Assembly: GCA_000585075.1 (NCBI GenBank)
Contig: JEMY01000036.1
Coordinates: 35-45,747 of the forward strand
Length of the DNA: 45,713 nucleotides
Origin: Candidatus Accumulibacter regalis
Lineage (GTDB): Bacteria; Pseudomonadota; Gammaproteobacteria; Burkholderiales; Rhodocyclaceae
Direction: 5' to 3'
Shown: positions 1-8,563 of the stretch, piece after piece
How positions within the stretch are numbered: position 1 is the stretch's first letter
Layout: each line of letters starts with the position of its first letter
Made by a program: the position numbers and the translations under genes
The notes under the pieces: model-generated
Database searches by the model: none
Told to the model about the DNA's origin: nothing
Seen by the model: the letters and a program-made list of their open reading frames with translations, nothing else

Positions 1-488
1 CGGCATAGACAGCGCAGGGAATTCGCACTTCTCAGACGCGCGGAAATTTCCGTACCTCCCTCCAACCCCCCCGTTGCGCAGTACGTTCGGCGTTCTCGTC
101 CCGTGACTGGACGGCCGCAGCCACACGTATCGCGTCACGAGCGCGGAGTTGTGTGCCGAAAAAATAGTTGGTTCTCATTTGGAATCATGCGAGTTGTATG
201 TTTCATGAACTACCCGCAGGGATGATTCATGACACAGACGGCCGCCTGAAGCCGCTACTTTCGGGTTTCTCAGCGTCAGCAAAGGATATTCGAAATGTGT
301 TTTAGGAAGGCCTGAAAGGATTATCGATCGTCGCTTCTAAAAGCGCGTCAGCGGAGAGAGAACATGCTTATGTGCTTTACGTGTAGGCGCTTGGTATTCT
401 CTATACCTTGCCCATAACGCATTGATGCGTAATAGGGAAACTATTTGTCGTGACAGATTGACCATGCTCGAAAGGCGTGCCGATAAGC

Positions 489-555
489 CGCCAATAGTGC
501 GTGAAAAGCGGTTCTGATAGGCCCCGCTGGGTACGCTTGACACGCCCTATTGGCG
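489..555. repeat. Inverted repeat around the hppA promoter
   Basis: Left arm 489-503 (CGCCAATAGTGCGTG) and right arm 541-555 (CACGCCCTATTGGCG) are reverse complements at 14 of 15 positions, separated by 37 bases. The right arm starts in the last two bases of the -35 hexamer and fills most of the promoter spacer. That position is typical of an operator for a dimeric regulator, but no regulator can be named from the sequence. Confidence 0.45.
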
Positions 556-565
556 CGGAGATACT
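537..565 (+). promoter_or_regulatory. Sigma70-type promoter for hppA
   Basis: A perfect -35 box TTGACA (537-542) is followed after 17 bases by GATACT (560-565), matching the -10 consensus at 4 of 6 positions. Transcription would start near 572, giving an untranslated leader of about 90 bases before the hppA ATG at 665. The spacer overlaps one arm of an inverted repeat, so the promoter may be regulated. Confidence 0.5.
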
Positions 566-664
566 CGCCGCGGCGGTACTGAATAGCGACTTCTCCCGCC
601 CAGAAAACCGGACACTTCCAAGGATATGGCGAGCAAATAGTAACTCTATCTGGACCCCTCTAAT

Positions 665-3178
665 ATGACATTCGCTCACAATGCACTGGCCCCTCCGCGC
701 TCCAGCTTTGCAACTTTTCTGTTGTCGGCGTTACTCTTATTGTCTGCTGTGACGTCGCTTCCAGCCCTCGCCGCCACGGAGGGCCACGTCTCCGAAGTCA
801 ACCTTGTTCTTCCCGATCTGGCAGATACCGCTCTGGTAAGCTTCTTCGGTGGTATCTCGGGCTGGACACTTCTTTCCTACGGACTTCTCGTTGCTGTCGG
901 TGGCCTCACCTTCGGCGCCGTCATCTACCGCCGGATTCGACGCCTGCCGGTGCATCGCTCGATGGCCGAAATCAGCGAACTGATCTACGAGACCTGCAAG
1001 ACCTACATGATCACGCAGGGAAAGTTCCTGCTGATTCTGCAGGCTCTTACCGCGGTCATCATGATCGGCTATTTCTATTTCGTCCAGCAGCTGGCGGCTT
1101 CCGAAGTGGCTACGATCCTGGCGTTTTCGGTGATCGGTATTGCTGGCTCGTTCGGCGTTGCCTGGTTCGGGATACGCATCAATACCCTCGCCAACAGCCG
1201 CACGGCATTCGCCTCGCTGGCCGCGAGGCCGTATCAGATTTACGCAATTCCGATCACCTCGGGGATTTCCATCGGCATGCTGCTGATCTCCACCGAGTTG
1301 CTGATCATGCTCTGTATCATGCTCTTCATCCCGGCCTCTCTGGCCGGCAAGTGCTTCATCGGATTTGCCATCGGTGAGTCGCTGGGTGCCGCTGCACTGC
1401 GCATCGCCGGCGGCATCTTCACCAAGATCGCGGATATTGGTTCCGATTTGATGAAGATCGAATTCGGCATTCAGGAAGATGACGCGCGCAACCCAGGGGT
1501 AATCGCGGACTGTGCCGGCGACAACGCCGGCGACTCGGTTGGCCCAACCGCCGACGGCTTCGAGACCTACGGCGTTACCGGGGTGGCACTGATTACCTTC
1601 ATCATGCTCGCCGTGCCAGAACCGGCCGTCCAGGTTCAGCTGCTGGTCTGGCTGTTTGCCATGCGCGTAATGATGATTGTCGCTTCGGCAATTTCATACT
1701 TCGGCAATCAGATGCTCGCGCGGCGTCTATATGGCGACAAGCAACGCTTCAATTTCGAAGCGCCACTGACGTCGCTGGTCTGGATCACTTCGCTCGTCTC
1801 GCTGGTGATCACCTTCATCGTGTCGTACCTGCTGATGGGACAGTTCGCTGTCAACGGCAGAGCGTACGCGGACCTCTGGTGGCAGCTTTCGCTGATCATC
1901 ACCCTTGGCACGCTGGCCGGTGCGATCATTCCCGAGGTGGTGAAGATATTCACGTCGACCAACTCAAAGCATGTGCGCGAAGTGGTGACCGCGTCCGAGG
2001 CCGGCGGCGCCAGCCTCAACATTCTGTCCGGACTCGTTGCCGGGTACTTCTCGGCATTCTGGATCGGTGTGATCATCGTCGGGCTGATGTCCGGTTCCTA
2101 CCTCCTGTCGCAGTACGAGCTGACCGCGGTGATCAATCCCGACTCAGCCAAGGCCGCCATGATGGCCGCTGTGTTCTCTTTCGGGCTCGTCGCCTTCGGC
2201 TTCCTGGGAATGGGCCCGGTAACGATTGCCGTCGATAGCTACGGCCCCGTGACCGACAATGCGCAGTCGGTGTATGAGCTTTCGATGATCGAGCAGGTTC
2301 CTGATGTCGCCGCTGAGGTCAAGCGGGATTTCGGCTTCGATGTCGATTTCACGTCGGCGAAGTTCCTGCTCGAGGAGAATGATGGGGCGGGCAATACTTT
2401 CAAGGCCACTGCCAAGCCGGTGTTGATCGGCACCGCGGTGGTCGGTGCGACGACCATGGTCTTTTCAATTGTCATGCTGCTAACTGGCGGCTTGACCGAA
2501 AACCTCGACAAGCTGTCGTTGCTGCACCCGCCGTTTCTGCTCGGCCTCGTTGCCGGTGGCGCGACGATCTTCTGGTTTTCCGGCGCCAGCACACAGGCCG
2601 TATCGACCGGGGCCTACCGTGCTGTCGAGTTCATCAGCACGCACATCAGACTCGATGTGGTGGTCAAGGCGTCGCCAAAAGACAGCAAGAAGGTCGTCGA
2701 GATCTGTACGATCTACGCACAGAAGGGCATGTTCAACATCTTCATGGCGGTATTCTTCGGAACCCTGGCCTGCGCCTTCATCGAGCCGTTCTTCTTTATT
2801 GGCTACCTGATTTCGCTGGCCATCATCGGTCTATATCAGGCCGTTTTCATGGCTAACGCCGGTGGTGCGTGGGACAATGCAAAGAAGATTGTCGAGACCG
2901 AAATGCACGCCAAGGGAACCGATCTGCACACCGCGTCGGTGGTCGGCGACACCGTCGGCGACCCGTTCAAGGATACCGCCTCGGTGGCCATGAACCCGAT
3001 TATCAAGTTCACGACGCTCTTCGGTCTGCTGGCGGTCGAGATGGCGGTCGGGCTCCAGGCACAGGGACAGCAGGGAGTCGTAATTGCTCTGGCTGCGCTG
3101 TTCCTAATCGTGAATCTCGTCTTCGTATTCCGCAGCTTCTACGGAATGCGCATTCTCGCCAAAAAGGCGACGGTGTAG
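665..3178 (+). CDS. hppA: Membrane H+-translocating pyrophosphatase, divergent K+-independent type
   Basis: This inner-membrane enzyme hydrolyses PPi and pumps protons. The 837 residues start with an apparent signal sequence (about 1-37, hydrophobic stretch ending ALA-A), then about 16 hydrophobic segments. Active-site motifs are visible: D257/D261 in DIGSDLMKIE, EDDARNPGVIAD-x3-GDNxGD (271-290), ADGFETYG, YGPVTDNA (526-533), NAGGAWDNAKK (731-741) and VVGDTVGDPFKDT (759-771). Lysine 580 in GNTFKA occupies the position that makes canonical enzymes K+-independent. The DxGxDLVGKVE motif is one residue short here and the protein is longer than the usual 660-770, so this is a divergent branch, possibly the Na+-inhibited H+-PPases described from Chlorobium and Cellulomonas. 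A hairpin (GTAGCG-GTA-CGCTAC, 3175-3189) overlaps the stop codon. The start has no strong ribosome binding site. Confidence 0.93.
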   Translation: MTFAHNALAPPRSSFATFLLSALLLLSAVTSLPALAATEGHVSEVNLVLPDLADTALVSFFGGISGWTLLSYGLLVAVGGLTFGAVIYRRIRRLPVHRSMAEISELIYETCKTYMITQGKFLLILQALTAVIMIGYFYFVQQLAASEVATILAFSVIGIAGSFGVAWFGIRINTLANSRTAFASLAARPYQIYAIPITSGISIGMLLISTELLIMLCIMLFIPASLAGKCFIGFAIGESLGAAALRIAGGIFTKIADIGSDLMKIEFGIQEDDARNPGVIADCAGDNAGDSVGPTADGFETYGVTGVALITFIMLAVPEPAVQVQLLVWLFAMRVMMIVASAISYFGNQMLARRLYGDKQRFNFEAPLTSLVWITSLVSLVITFIVSYLLMGQFAVNGRAYADLWWQLSLIITLGTLAGAIIPEVVKIFTSTNSKHVREVVTASEAGGASLNILSGLVAGYFSAFWIGVIIVGLMSGSYLLSQYELTAVINPDSAKAAMMAAVFSFGLVAFGFLGMGPVTIAVDSYGPVTDNAQSVYELSMIEQVPDVAAEVKRDFGFDVDFTSAKFLLEENDGAGNTFKATAKPVLIGTAVVGATTMVFSIVMLLTGGLTENLDKLSLLHPPFLLGLVAGGATIFWFSGASTQAVSTGAYRAVEFISTHIRLDVVVKASPKDSKKVVEICTIYAQKGMFNIFMAVFFGTLACAFIEPFFFIGYLISLAIIGLYQAVFMANAGGAWDNAKKIVETEMHAKGTDLHTASVVGDTVGDPFKDTASVAMNPIIKFTTLFGLLAVEMAVGLQAQGQQGVVIALAALFLIVNLVFVFRSFYGMRILAKKATV

Positions 3179-3297
3179 CGGTACGCTACGTTGGCCATAC
3201 AACGGGCCCCTGGGTGCCAGGGCTTCGCGGGGTATCGCCGACAAGGCAATAACCAAGAACGTCGAATAGGGTCGACTATTTCAGGGAGGATTCAAAC

Positions 3298-4062
3298 ATG
3301 TCGGTGCATCTCTACTTTTCGCTGATACCTGAAGCACTGATCGCGTCCATGCTGCCACCGGAGAGGTTCGGCCAATACTACGCCACGGGCCACAAGTTCA
3401 AGTCGAAGGGGCAGGCGTTGTTCTTCGAGGTAGATCCGTCATTTCGCCACGAATATTTCGACATCGACGGTGCATTTGAGCGCTGCGCGGAGAAGCCGGA
3501 TGGTACGCCGAAGAACTCCGTCTACATCTCGATGTATCGCGTGATGGAGCATCTCTCGATGGAGGCGATCGGCCAGCTTTACCTGACGACCGCGATGGGT
3601 GCGACGCTGGGATTGAAGCGTGGAGAGGGATTGCCGAAACCCGACCAGGAGCGGCACATGTTCCAGGACCTGGCACCGATCAACAGCCTAGTGGTCAGCC
3701 TCCTCGAACCGGAAAAGTATTACGTGGACGTGACCACCCAACCATCGAAGTTCTTCCGCTTCCCGGGGATGTGTTTTGTCGAACTCGAACTTGGCCCGCT
3801 GGCGCGCGATCCCGAGAACGGCCAGGAAGGCGATTTGCCCTATTCGTTCCTGCTCCACCTGCGTGAAGCCTTGCTCGAATTGCGGCCAGGGTCGAAGCAG
3901 AACAAGCTCGTGCATCGGGTGCACTCGCTGCAGTTCCCGTATCGAATGGTCAAGGGCGGCTTCTTCCTGGGCATTGGTGAGCAACTTGTTCACTACCCGA
4001 TGCTCTCGCACGACGAACTGCGCAAGGATCACAGCAACTGGTGGCGTTCGGCCAACCTGTGA
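3298..4062 (+). CDS. Conserved-looking hypothetical protein between hppA and PFK
   Basis: I do not recognise this 254-residue family. It has no signal peptide or membrane span, so it is probably cytoplasmic. It is rich in aromatic residues and histidines, with a mixed alpha/beta look and a C-terminal HSNWWRSANL. The start is convincing: ATG preceded by GGGAGG with correct spacing, and codon use (G/C third positions) matches the neighbours. It lies 119 bases after hppA and 157 before the phosphofructokinase on the same strand, so a role connected with PPi or sugar-phosphate metabolism is a guess from position only. Confidence 0.8.
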   Translation: MSVHLYFSLIPEALIASMLPPERFGQYYATGHKFKSKGQALFFEVDPSFRHEYFDIDGAFERCAEKPDGTPKNSVYISMYRVMEHLSMEAIGQLYLTTAMGATLGLKRGEGLPKPDQERHMFQDLAPINSLVVSLLEPEKYYVDVTTQPSKFFRFPGMCFVELELGPLARDPENGQEGDLPYSFLLHLREALLELRPGSKQNKLVHRVHSLQFPYRMVKGGFFLGIGEQLVHYPMLSHDELRKDHSNWWRSANL

Positions 4063-4219
4063 CGCCAGAGGAATGTTTCAGTTGATCTGGAGAAGTTTCC
4101 GCCTTTCGCCGCATCGACGATTGCGTGCTGCGCGCCATCGATTCTGACCGATGTTTCTTGCCGTTTTTCGTGGATACCGGGCAAGCTCCGTTTCTCACAG
4201 TTGAAGGAAGGTCGTATCG

Positions 4220-6448
4220 ATGGTCAGCAATCTCTCGATCAGCATTGGCGTTCTGACCAGTGGCGGCGATGCTCAGGGCATGAACGCCGCGGTCCGCGCC
4301 GTAGTCCGCTCGGCGCTGAACCTGGGTGTCGCCGTGCACGCCATTTTTGAGGGCTATCAGGGGATGGTGGATGGCGGCGATCGCATTCGCTCGCTGTCTT
4401 GGGACGATGTCGGGAGCATTCTCCACCGCGGCGGAACGATCATCGGGACGGCCCGCTGTCCCGTTTTTCGCGAGCGCGAAGGCCGCCTTGCCGCGGCCAG
4501 AAACCTGCTCCGGCACGGGATCGACCGGTTGGTGGTGATTGGCGGCGATGGCAGCCTGACCGGCGCCAACCTGTTTCGGCAGGAGTGGGCAAGTCTCGTG
4601 GCAGAACTTGTCGAGCGCGGCGATATCGACGAGCTGACCGCGCAGAGGCACTCGGCGCTGATGATTACCGGGTTGGTGGGGTCGATTGACAACGACATGG
4701 TCGGTACCGACATGACCATAGGTGCCGATAGCGCTCTACACCGGATCGTCGAGGCCATCGACGCCATTACCAGCACTGCCGCCAGCCACCAGCGCACCTT
4801 TGTGGTCGAGGTCATGGGCCGCCATTGTGGCTACCTGGCGCTGATGAGCGCAATCGCCGGTGGTGCCGACTACGTGCTCATTCCGGAAAGCCCGCCGTCG
4901 GAAAACTGGGAGCAGGAGATGTGCGATCTGCTGCGCAACGGTAGGGCTGCCGGTCGCCGCGACAGCATAGTCGTTGTCGCGGAAGGCGCGTGCGACAACG
5001 CAGGCGGGCCGATCAGCAGCGACCGGGTGCGACAGGTGCTGCAAGACCGCCTTGGCGAGGACACGCGTGTGACTATCCTCGGGCACGTCCAGCGAGGCGG
5101 GACGCCAAGCGCCTTCGACCGCTGCATGAGCACTCTGGTTGGTCACGCGGCAGTGCAGGAGTTGTTGTCGGCCACCCCGACGAGTGAACCTCAGATGGTC
5201 GGCATGCGCTACAACCGGGTACGCCAGGCACCGTTGATGCAATGTGTCGAGCAAACTCACGCCGTGGCGCGCAAGATCGCCGAGCATGACTATGCCAAGG
5301 CGATGGAACTGCGCGGGAGCAGCTTCACCGAGATGTTTCAGACCTTCAAGGCGATGGCCGGTGCGCCGCCCAGCGTGATACCGCCGGCCCGCCCCCGTCG
5401 ACTGGCCGTGTTGCATGGTGGCGGGCTTGCACCAGGCATGAATACCGCCGCTCGCGCCGCCGTTCGACTCGGACTGGACCGCGGCCACACGATGTTGGGG
5501 GTACGTGGCAGCTTCGAGGGACTCCTTGCCGGCCGCATCGAGGAGTTGAGCTGGGGCGACGTCGAGGGGTGGGCTGCCATGGGCGGCGCTGAACTCGGTA
5601 CCACCCGGCAGGCGCCGACCGTCGAGCAGCTCTATACCGTCGCGCGAGCGCTCGAAACGTACCGCATCGACGGACTACTGATCATTGGTGGCTGGCTGGC
5701 CTACAGGGTTGCCCATAACCTCTATAGCGAACGCGAGCGCTATCCGGCATTCAAGATTCCGATCATTTGCCTGCCGGCGAGCATCGATAACAACCTGCCC
5801 GGCTCTGAGTTGAGCATCGGCGCCGATACCGCTCTCAACGCCATCGTCGAGGCGCTCGACCGCATCAAGCAGTCGGCCATAGCGGCGCGGCGGTGCTTCG
5901 TGGTCGAAGTCATGGGCCGCCACTGCGGCTATCTGGCGCTGATGAGCGGTCTTGCCAGTGGCGCCGAGCGCATCTACCTGCCCGAGGAAGGGGTCTCGTT
6001 GAAGGACCTGCAAGCCGATGTGGAACGGATGATCGAGGGTTTTCATGGCGGTCGGCGTTTCTATCTCACGATTCGCAACGAGCGCGCAAACGCGCAGTAC
6101 ACGACCGATTTCATGTGCCGGCTGTTCGAGGAGGAAGGTCACGGCCTGTTCGACGTGCGCCAGGCAATCCTGGGTCACGTCCAGCAGGGCGGCAACCCTT
6201 CGCCGTTTGACCGCGTGCTGGCAACCCGCCTGGCGGCGCACTGCATCGATTTCCTGACCCGCGAACTGGAGCGGGGTTCGGCTGCCGGTGCCTATATCGG
6301 CCTGGTCGAAGGCAAGGTCATGATCTCTCCGATCAACCGCATGCATGATGTGGTCGATCTGGAGCATCGGCGGCCGACGGAACAATGGTGGATGGACTTG
6401 CGGCCGGTCATGCTGGGCATGGCACGGCCAGCGGCGGACGCAGTTTAA
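4220..6448 (+). CDS. pfkA: Fused two-domain ATP-type 6-phosphofructokinase, eukaryote-like
   Basis: The enzyme phosphorylates fructose-6-phosphate in glycolysis. The 742 residues form two tandem PFK domains (about 5-385 and 393-742), the size and layout of animal and fungal PFK rather than the usual 320-residue bacterial form. The N-half is catalytic: TSGGDAQGMNAAVRAVVR, VIGGDGSLTGAN (107-117), VGSIDND (153-159, catalytic D157), VEVMGRHCGYLAL, and GHVQRGGTPSAFDR. Glycines 111 and 154 sit where PPi-dependent enzymes carry Asp and Lys, so ATP is the predicted donor. The C-half has IGGW for GGDG and SIDNN for SIDND, so it is probably regulatory, as in eukaryotes. The C-terminus EHRRPTEQWWMDLRP also resembles the animal enzyme. 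The ribosome binding site GAAGGAAGG precedes the ATG by about 8 bases. Confidence 0.93.
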   Translation: MVSNLSISIGVLTSGGDAQGMNAAVRAVVRSALNLGVAVHAIFEGYQGMVDGGDRIRSLSWDDVGSILHRGGTIIGTARCPVFREREGRLAAARNLLRHGIDRLVVIGGDGSLTGANLFRQEWASLVAELVERGDIDELTAQRHSALMITGLVGSIDNDMVGTDMTIGADSALHRIVEAIDAITSTAASHQRTFVVEVMGRHCGYLALMSAIAGGADYVLIPESPPSENWEQEMCDLLRNGRAAGRRDSIVVVAEGACDNAGGPISSDRVRQVLQDRLGEDTRVTILGHVQRGGTPSAFDRCMSTLVGHAAVQELLSATPTSEPQMVGMRYNRVRQAPLMQCVEQTHAVARKIAEHDYAKAMELRGSSFTEMFQTFKAMAGAPPSVIPPARPRRLAVLHGGGLAPGMNTAARAAVRLGLDRGHTMLGVRGSFEGLLAGRIEELSWGDVEGWAAMGGAELGTTRQAPTVEQLYTVARALETYRIDGLLIIGGWLAYRVAHNLYSERERYPAFKIPIICLPASIDNNLPGSELSIGADTALNAIVEALDRIKQSAIAARRCFVVEVMGRHCGYLALMSGLASGAERIYLPEEGVSLKDLQADVERMIEGFHGGRRFYLTIRNERANAQYTTDFMCRLFEEEGHGLFDVRQAILGHVQQGGNPSPFDRVLATRLAAHCIDFLTRELERGSAAGAYIGLVEGKVMISPINRMHDVVDLEHRRPTEQWWMDLRPVMLGMARPAADAV

Positions 6449-6548
6449 ACGGCGGCCGTCGATGGTGCTTGCGCGCGCTCCAGCCAGCGCCTGGCGTGGA
6501 GCTATCAGCGACGTTGCTGGCCGCGCAGGGTTGTTGTCGGCAGTCAGT

Positions 6549-7373
6549 CTAAGGCGCAGGGTGGCGATGGACGTTGATGGCATGGCGTGTGTCCAGAGCA
6601 ACGCGCCGTGCCGCCTGCGCGAAGTCCTCACCGCTGCCGGCATAGAGGATGGCGCGTGAGGAATTGATCAGCAGGCCGTCGCCGTGTGCCGTACGGCCGG
6701 CGCGGACCGTTGCCTCGATGTCGCCGCCCTGCGCACCGATACCTGGAACAAGTAGCGGCATGTCGCCGCTCAGTTCGCGAACGCGGGCAATTTCGCCGGG
6801 GAAGGTGGCACCGACGACGAGTGCGCACTGACCGCCCTGGTTCCATTCCTGGCTGACCAGGCGGGCGACCCGCTCGTAGAGCTTTTCGCCACCGACGTCG
6901 AGGAACTGCAGGTCGCTGCCGCCGGGGTTCGAGGTTCGGCAGAGCAGGATAACGCCCTTGTCAGCGTAGGCCAGATAAGGTTCGATCGAGTCGCGCCCCA
7001 TGTAGGGGTTGACGGTGAGCGCGTCGGCTTTGAAGCGTTCGAAGGCCTCTATGGCGTATTGCTCGGCGGTACTGCCGATGTCGCCGCGCTTGGCATCGAG
7101 GATCACCGGTGTCGTCGGGTGAGCGTCGTGGATGTGGGCGATCAGGGCCTGTAGCTGGTCTTCGGCACGCTGAGCGGCGAAATAGGCGATCTGCGGCTTG
7201 AACGAGCACACCAGGTCGGCGGTGGCGTCGACGATTGCTTTGCAGAAGTTAAAAATGGCGTCTGGCTGACCGCGCAAGTGGGCGGGGAAGCGCGCCGGGT
7301 CGGGGTCCAGGCCGACGCAGAGCAGGCTGTTGCGGTCGTGCCAGGCAGCGTTGAGAGCGTGCATGAAGTTCAT
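6549..7373 (-). CDS. pyrF: Orotidine 5'-phosphate decarboxylase, group 2
   Basis: PyrF decarboxylates OMP to UMP, the last step of pyrimidine synthesis, in the cytoplasm. The start at 7373 ([11 protein letters not shown]) gives 274 residues, the normal size for the long group-2 (mycobacterial-type) family; a start three codons downstream is possible and no ribosome binding site is strong for either. The signature [15 protein letters not shown] carries the catalytic Asp and Lys. [13 protein letters not shown] near the N-terminus and [10 protein letters not shown] near the C-terminus are typical. It is convergent with the phosphofructokinase and divergent from the kinase-like gene, so it is probably a single-gene transcript. 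Confidence 0.95.
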   Translation of the reverse strand: MNFMHALNAAWHDRNSLLCVGLDPDPARFPAHLRGQPDAIFNFCKAIVDATADLVCSFKPQIAYFAAQRAEDQLQALIAHIHDAHPTTPVILDAKRGDIGSTAEQYAIEAFERFKADALTVNPYMGRDSIEPYLAYADKGVILLCRTSNPGGSDLQFLDVGGEKLYERVARLVSQEWNQGGQCALVVGATFPGEIARVRELSGDMPLLVPGIGAQGGDIEATVRAGRTAHGDGLLINSSRAILYAGSGEDFAQAARRVALDTRHAINVHRHPAP

Positions 7374-7496
7374 CGGATGATCATCACTCTTGGCAAAAAA
7401 CTGCATTCTAACGGGCGTGACTCGGGCCGACGCAGGTGATCGCGCCTGCTGTTCGCCGAAAAAGGTAGACTCGGGCCTTTCGCGCGGGGAAGCCCT

Positions 7497-8108
7497 TTGA
7501 AGAAACTGGAGCACGACGAGTACCTTGCCATGCGAGCGGGCGCCGAAATCCTCGAGGCGGATGGCTTTGGTGACAAGGTCCTGCGCCTTGCCGACGGAAC
7601 AATCCTCAAGCTCTTTCGCCGCAAGCGTCTGCTCTCTTCGGCAGCCTGGTCGCCCTATGCGCAACGCTTCGCCGACAACGCCGAGGCTCTTCACCAGCGC
7701 CACATAGCGGCGCCGGTGATCATCGCCGTCTGGCGAATTCCTTCGATTGCCCGCGACGGCGTGCACTACCACCCGCTGACCGGCAAGACGCTGCGTGAGA
7801 TGCTGCGCGAGGGCTTAGACCCGGCTATCGAGCCAGGCTTGAAGCGGGCGTTCACGGACTTCGTCATTCGCTTGCACCAGGCCGGCGTCTATTTCCGCTC
7901 GCTGCATCTCGGCAACGTGGTCTACATGCCCGATCAGCAATTCGGGCTGATCGACATTTCTGATGCGCGTATCGGACGCCGTTCGCTGAGCAAGCAGTTG
8001 CGCGCGCGCAACCTTCGCCGCCTGCAGGAGATCGACGGGGAGCGAGACTGGGTCGATTTTTCTACGGTGATGAACGGCGCTTTACAAGCCCCGCCTCGAA
8101 CCCTATAA
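7497..8108 (+). CDS. Small atypical kinase-like protein (toluene-tolerance/LPS-kinase-like)
   Basis: The 203-residue protein looks like the C-lobe-rich small kinases related to lipopolysaccharide core kinases (KdkA/WaaP) and to Pseudomonas 'toluene tolerance' proteins. The motif [17 protein letters not shown] (about 125-141) aligns with the HRDxxxxN catalytic loop but has Ser where the catalytic Asp is expected; GLIDISD matches the metal-binding segment. The assignment is from memory of the family pattern. The start is a TTG with GGGGAAG four bases upstream; an ATG at 7530 is an alternative. The gene is divergent from pyrF (123-base gap). Its TAA stop (8106-8108) lies within the -10 box of the tRNA promoter. 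Confidence 0.75.
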   Translation: MKKLEHDEYLAMRAGAEILEADGFGDKVLRLADGTILKLFRRKRLLSSAAWSPYAQRFADNAEALHQRHIAAPVIIAVWRIPSIARDGVHYHPLTGKTLREMLREGLDPAIEPGLKRAFTDFVIRLHQAGVYFRSLHLGNVVYMPDQQFGLIDISDARIGRRSLSKQLRARNLRRLQEIDGERDWVDFSTVMNGALQAPPRTL

Positions 8109-8109
8109 T
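8081..8109 (+). promoter_or_regulatory. Promoter of the tRNA-Ala/tRNA-Glu operon
   Basis: TTTACA (8081-8086), 17 bases, then a perfect TATAAT (8104-8109). The discriminator that follows is GCGCGC, the GC-rich form expected of promoters under stringent control. The whole promoter lies inside the last codons of the preceding kinase-like gene, whose stop codon is part of the TATAAT. Confidence 0.8.
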
Positions 8110-8124
8110 GCGCGCTTCTTTCGA

Positions 8125-8200
<76 letters not shown>

Positions 8201-8225
8201 GCAAGTCGAGAGATTCCTGTTCCGG

Positions 8226-8301
8226 GTCCCCATCGTCTAGAGGCCTAGGACACTACCCTTTCACGGTAGGTACCGGGGTTCGAATCCCCGTGGGGACGCC
8301 A
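8226..8301 (+). tRNA. tRNA-Glu (anticodon TTC)
   Basis: The 76 bases fold as a complete cloverleaf with acceptor stem GTCCCCA/TGGGGAC, anticodon arm CTACC-CTTTCAC-GGTAG (anticodon TTC at 8260-8262), T arm GGTTCGAATCC and an encoded CCA end. It is co-transcribed with the preceding tRNA-Ala and followed 20 bases later by a terminator. Confidence 0.97.
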
Positions 8302-8320
8302 GCGCCACTGCGGTTCGTGC

Positions 8321-8353
8321 AGTGCGCCTGCACAAGATGCGCACTCCTTTTTT
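8321..8353 (+). terminator. Rho-independent terminator of the tRNA operon
   Basis: AGTGCGC (8321-8327) pairs with GCGCACT (8339-8345) and is followed, after CC, by six T residues (8348-8353). An upstream hairpin (8302-8311 with 8319-8327, one bulged C) uses the same left arm, so the two structures exclude each other. Confidence 0.65.
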
Positions 8354-8563
8354 GCCGTGTGCGGGAAACCGCTGTGTGGTGGTCGTCGACCTGATCGTGA
8401 CTGCCCTATCCAACGCTCGCGACCGCGGGCACTTCGACCTTGATTTACGAATTTTCCGCCGAGCGCCGCATAGCCACGTCGCGTCAGTGCTTTCCGCGAG
8501 CGATGAGTGCTCCCGGACGATGTCGACATTCTTGCTAAATGCCGACAGTTGCAGTAATTTGGG

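Larger units (their letters stand above)
1..664. other. Gene-free leader upstream of hppA
   Basis: No open frame here has a plausible start, ribosome binding site and recognisable product on either strand. The stretch is less GC-rich than the following genes. It contains a perfect 14-bp palindrome at 417-430 (ACGCAT-TG-ATGCGT), a longer inverted repeat at 489-503/541-555 and a good sigma70-type promoter at 537-565. The rest shows nothing I can name. Confidence 0.6.

Noticed and set aside
4220-6448. PPi-dependent phosphofructokinase, attractive beside a pyrophosphatase
   Set aside because: The donor-site residues are Gly 111 and Gly 154 where PPi enzymes carry Asp and Lys, so ATP is predicted.
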